Part shown: one piece after another, positions 61,335 to 64,000 of the stretch
Layout: each line of letters opens with the position of its first letter
How positions within the stretch are numbered: position 1 is the first letter of the stretch
Assembly (NCBI GenBank): GCA_964596165.1
Contig: CAZQTW010000032.1
Location: forward strand, 5,601 to 69,600
Source of the DNA: CAYUQT01 sp964596165
GTDB lineage: Bacteria > Planctomycetota > Phycisphaerae > UBA1845 > JAFGLZ01
Length of the DNA: 64,000 nt
Direction: 5' to 3'
The notes under the pieces: generated by a model
Database searches by the model: none
What the model saw: the letters and a program-made list of their open reading frames with translations, nothing else
What the model was told of the DNA's origin: nothing
Program-made: the position numbers and the translations under genes

Positions 61335-62183
61335 CTAGTCTGCGCCGACGGAGACGGCCACCCGGCACCCAAGTTGGGAGCACTGGTGCGTGGGCTCGCC
61401 CTTGAGGCGGTATGCCGAGCGGCAGTATCTGACAAAGCAGCCCCAGGCCCCACCGCGCCACAGATGGTCGCTGCCGCTGGTCGGGCCTTTCGGATCCATT
61501 ACGGGAGATTGCTCGTAGTAGAACGCATCGTGCCAGTCCTGGCACCATTCCCAGACGTTCCCGTGCATGTCGCACAGGCCCCAGGCGTTGGGCTTGCGAG
61601 TCCCGACGGGATGCGTCCGGCGGTCGCTGTTCTTGGAGTACCAGGCATAGTCATCCAATTCCGATTCCGCGTCGCCGAAGCAGAACTTGCCCGTGCTGCC
61701 CGCACGGCAGGCGTATTCCCATTCGGCCTCCGTGGGCAGCCGAACGGTTCTTCCCACTTTCTCCGACAGCTTCTTGCAGAACTCCTGGCAATCGATCCAA
61801 GAGACACACTCCACGGGCAGGTTGTCATTTCCCTTGAACTTGGACGGATTGTTGCCCATCACCGCCTGCCACTGCCCCTGCGTGACCTCGTACTTGCCCA
61901 TGTAGAACGGCCTGCTGATGCGCACGCGGTGCACGGGTTTCTCGAGCACGGACACCTCGCTGCCCATCATGAACTCGCCGGCGGGAATGAAGACGAAGTC
62001 CATCTTCACCCTGCCGCCCAGGTCCAGCGTGAGCGCCTTCGCGTCTGGCGACGGGTCCGGACCGCCCTTGCCAGGGTTGTTTGCGGGCTCACCCCCGGCG
62101 CCGACTACCGCCAGTGCCAATGTGCACAACAGAATGAGGGTTGGAGATGCGCTCACGCCATGTCCCGCCGATGACGCCATCAT
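61335..62183 (-). CDS. Secreted formylglycine-generating-enzyme-like protein with both active-site cysteines
   Basis: The 282-residue precursor starts at ATG 62183 or 62180 (GGAGGG just before) and has a signal (LILLCTLALAVVGAGG). The SUMF1 fold is clear: FVFIPAGEFMMGSE, YMGKYEVTQGQWQAVMG, PVECVSWIDCQEFCKKLSE, RLPTEAEWEYACRAGS and GLCDMHGNVWEWCQDW. Near the end WRGGAWGCFVRYCRSAYR has two Cys with four residues between them, the spacing of the copper-binding pair in true FGE. It could therefore convert sulfatase Cys to formylglycine, although an exported location would be unusual. No sulfatase gene is in the window. Confidence 0.78.
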   Translation of the reverse strand: MMASSAGHGVSASPTLILLCTLALAVVGAGGEPANNPGKGGPDPSPDAKALTLDLGGRVKMDFVFIPAGEFMMGSEVSVLEKPVHRVRISRPFYMGKYEVTQGQWQAVMGNNPSKFKGNDNLPVECVSWIDCQEFCKKLSEKVGRTVRLPTEAEWEYACRAGSTGKFCFGDAESELDDYAWYSKNSDRRTHPVGTRKPNAWGLCDMHGNVWEWCQDWHDAFYYEQSPVMDPKGPTSGSDHLWRGGAWGCFVRYCRSAYRLKGEPTHQCSQLGCRVAVSVGAD

Positions 62184-62359
62184 CCCTCCAATTCAAACGT
62201 CCTTTGCCGCGATCGGCAAGCGGTTCGTTGGGTCTCTTACCCCTGGCGAATACAAAGGTTTCTGGCCGATATACCTCATGAGGGTCGTGCCGTTGATCGC
62301 TCAAGGATGGGCGATGCGCCGACGGACTGTCCCCGCCGGGGTGCAGGCGGAGGCCGGAC

Positions 62360-63829
62360 ATGGTTTCTGAAAGCGATCGTAAGTCTTGGCTGGTCAGCCT
62401 GCTGGTGACGGCGCTTCTGGTGGGACCCGGGGTGGCGCGCTGCCGCGCTGAGGGGTGGTTTGGCCGGAAGTCGCCGTCCCAGGCATCGAAGCGTGGAATG
62501 ATTTCCAAGGAAGAGCTGCGCGACGCCCTGGGTCAGTTCGAGGACTACTTTGAGGGAACCGTCAAGCAGGCCGCCTCAACGATCGACGATCACCAACCGG
62601 ACGCCAAGACGCGCAAATCCACGCTGTTGTGGAAGACCCGGATGATTCCGGCCATCCACACTGCGCTGAAACAGGACGATCCGATCAAGGCCTTTGTCGA
62701 GGCCTGGATCGTGAGCCTGCGGATGACGCAGTTCTTCGAGACGGGCGCCGGGCGCGAACTCTTCGGACCGCAGCAGGCCGTTGCCACAGCCGCCTGCAAG
62801 CAGATCGAGGCCGAGATCGAACATGTGGGCGAACTCTTCCTATCGGCCGACAAGCTCGACAAGGCACGACAGGAGGCCACCACGTTCGCGACGGCACACC
62901 CCATCCGCGAGGGCTTTGCCGGCGCCTTCGTGCGGTCGACGACTCCTAGGGAAGGCGCCCCCGACCCGTTTGCCGCAATCCTCACGATCCCGCTGGAGCC
63001 GTTCCGGGCGGTGGGCGGCATCGATCGGACCGCCGCCGCCATCAATCGGTTCACGGACGTGGCCGATCGCTTCACCGACGTCGTCGAGGAATTGCCCGAA
63101 TCCACCGCATGGGAAATGCAACTCATGCTGCTCGACATCGAAGAGCACGAACTGATCAAGCGGACGTTGGAGGCCGTGGAGGGCTTTTCACGAACGGCCG
63201 CCGATTTCGCCGACATCGTCCGGACGCTTCCCGACCAACTTCACTTCGAGGGGACCCGGCTGCTCGACGAAATCGACAGCCGGCAGGTTACCCTGCAGGT
63301 CACGCTGAATCAGGCCGAGAACACCGCGACGATCGTCAAGAACGCCGTGGAGAAGGTGAACGACGTCGTCGAGTCGATCGATCGCGCGGCCAAGAGCGTC
63401 ACCGAGACCGGACACTCGGTTCGGGATGCCGCCCGGGCCATCATGGAAACGTACGATGACATCGAGGGCAATACGACGACGCAACCCGCCGGGCCGATCA
63501 CGACCACGCAGGCCGGCTCTCCATCATCGAGCACGTTTGACATCAACGACTACCGCAAGACCGCCGATTCCATGACCGTCATGGCGAACGAAGTTCGCCA
63601 GGTCACCATCGAAATCCGTAAGCTGATCCAATCGCAGGAATTGTCCAAACAGATCAGCGACGCCGACGCCCGTTTCCGCGGCGCCGTCGACCAGACCAGC
63701 CAGCGGGCGCGAGACGTAACGGACCACCTTGCATGGCGGGCGGCGCAGTTGATTCTGCTCGTCTTCGGATTGGCCGTTGCCTACCGGCTCCTGATCGTGC
63801 GATGGGCCCCTAAGCCCAAGCAGCCGTGA
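62360..63829 (+). CDS. Conserved planctomycete-type coiled-coil membrane protein
   Basis: The 489-residue protein starts at ATG 62360 behind GGAGG. A signal or N-terminal helix (WLVSLLVTALLVGPGVARC) precedes an all-helical region with long heptad-like segments, for example TLQVTLNQAENTATIVKNAV and RQVTIEIRKLIQSQELSKQI, then a Thr/Pro linker. It ends with a membrane helix (AAQLILLVFGLAVAYRLLIV) and a basic tail. The overall plan recalls methyl-accepting or laterally spanning coiled-coil proteins but lacks a chemotaxis signature. No domain is recognised. Function unknown. Confidence 0.75.
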   Translation: MVSESDRKSWLVSLLVTALLVGPGVARCRAEGWFGRKSPSQASKRGMISKEELRDALGQFEDYFEGTVKQAASTIDDHQPDAKTRKSTLLWKTRMIPAIHTALKQDDPIKAFVEAWIVSLRMTQFFETGAGRELFGPQQAVATAACKQIEAEIEHVGELFLSADKLDKARQEATTFATAHPIREGFAGAFVRSTTPREGAPDPFAAILTIPLEPFRAVGGIDRTAAAINRFTDVADRFTDVVEELPESTAWEMQLMLLDIEEHELIKRTLEAVEGFSRTAADFADIVRTLPDQLHFEGTRLLDEIDSRQVTLQVTLNQAENTATIVKNAVEKVNDVVESIDRAAKSVTETGHSVRDAARAIMETYDDIEGNTTTQPAGPITTTQAGSPSSSTFDINDYRKTADSMTVMANEVRQVTIEIRKLIQSQELSKQISDADARFRGAVDQTSQRARDVTDHLAWRAAQLILLVFGLAVAYRLLIVRWAPKPKQP

Positions 63830-63872
63830 GGACATCCCCCTCCGGCAGACCATGACACACCAGCACTTGGGT

Positions 63873-63947
63873 GCCACGGGCGGCTTGTCCGCCCGTGCAG
63901 ACTTGGCAGGGTACTGAGCAAACACGGGCGGGCAAGCCGCCCGTGGC
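63873..63947. repeat. REP/MITE-like inverted repeat
   Basis: Two 25-base arms (63873-63897 and 63923-63947) are inverted copies with one mismatch; each arm is itself a hairpin (CACGGGCGG/CCGCCCGTG). About 25 bases separate them. I recall similar GCCACGGGCGG palindromes as dispersed elements in Planctomycetota; this could not be checked here. Confidence 0.7.
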
Positions 63948-64000
63948 TGGAGTTTGGCACTTTCAAGCCCGATCCATAGCATAGCCGGGCTCTGATCTGC

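Overview
The window looks like a chromosomal segment of a high-GC planctomycete, most likely class Phycisphaerae. This rests on several traits seen together: a prepilin-type protein with a GFTLIELL start, PEP-CTERM proteins, many Tat-exported Gfo/Idh/MocA oxidoreductases and aldo/keto reductases, formylglycine-enzyme-like proteins, WGSGPNDVYAVG-type propeller repeats and an MITE/REP-like palindrome at the right edge. No rRNA, tRNA, CRISPR array, transposase or phage gene was seen.

Layout. 1-1655: secreted repeat protein cut by the left edge. 2.1-7 kb: HAD phosphatase, APH-type kinase and a two-domain M16 peptidase. 7.2-19.1 kb: periplasmic carbohydrate and redox block (three aldo/keto reductases, sugar isomerase-like TIM barrel, esterase, sialidase/SGNH fusion, CBS-nucleotidyltransferase, OYE-like reductase). 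19.3-22.8 kb: two PEP-CTERM proteins and a TIGR03790-like protein. 23.1-29.8 kb: GPH-type sugar symporter, transketolase, a decayed phosphoesterase fragment, TauE/SafE permease, enolase and a phosphoesterase.

29.0-36.8 kb is the most striking part. Four fluoride (crcB-type) riboswitches lie within 7 kb, each with its own promoter and terminator. They head phosphoesterase-enolase, a broken dynamin-like GTPase with a broken PTS enzyme I, an intact dynamin-like GTPase, and a Na+/H+ antiporter-UspA-DUF6062-like-TPR operon. No crcB/fluc or CLC-F channel gene is visible. The three minus-strand leaders share one antitermination design; the plus-strand leader uses a simpler one.

37.2-42.8 kb: a small membrane pseudogene, a carboxypeptidase-regulatory-like protein, a Gfo/Idh/MocA oxidoreductase and a lipoprotein with chitobiase-type repeats plus a propeller. 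42.8-54.7 kb: a complete RND tripartite efflux system (adaptor, pump, TolC-like factor) with a PepSY-like protein, an outer-membrane barrel, three tiny lipoproteins and a divergent two-component system. 54.8-63.8 kb: two Gfo/Idh/MocA genes (one with an amber codon after its Tat signal), two formylglycine-enzyme-like proteins, a prepilin-like protein and a planctomycete hypothetical protein.

Most genes were read from protein motifs by eye; no database search was possible. Starts were moved to the best Shine-Dalgarno match where one was visible.
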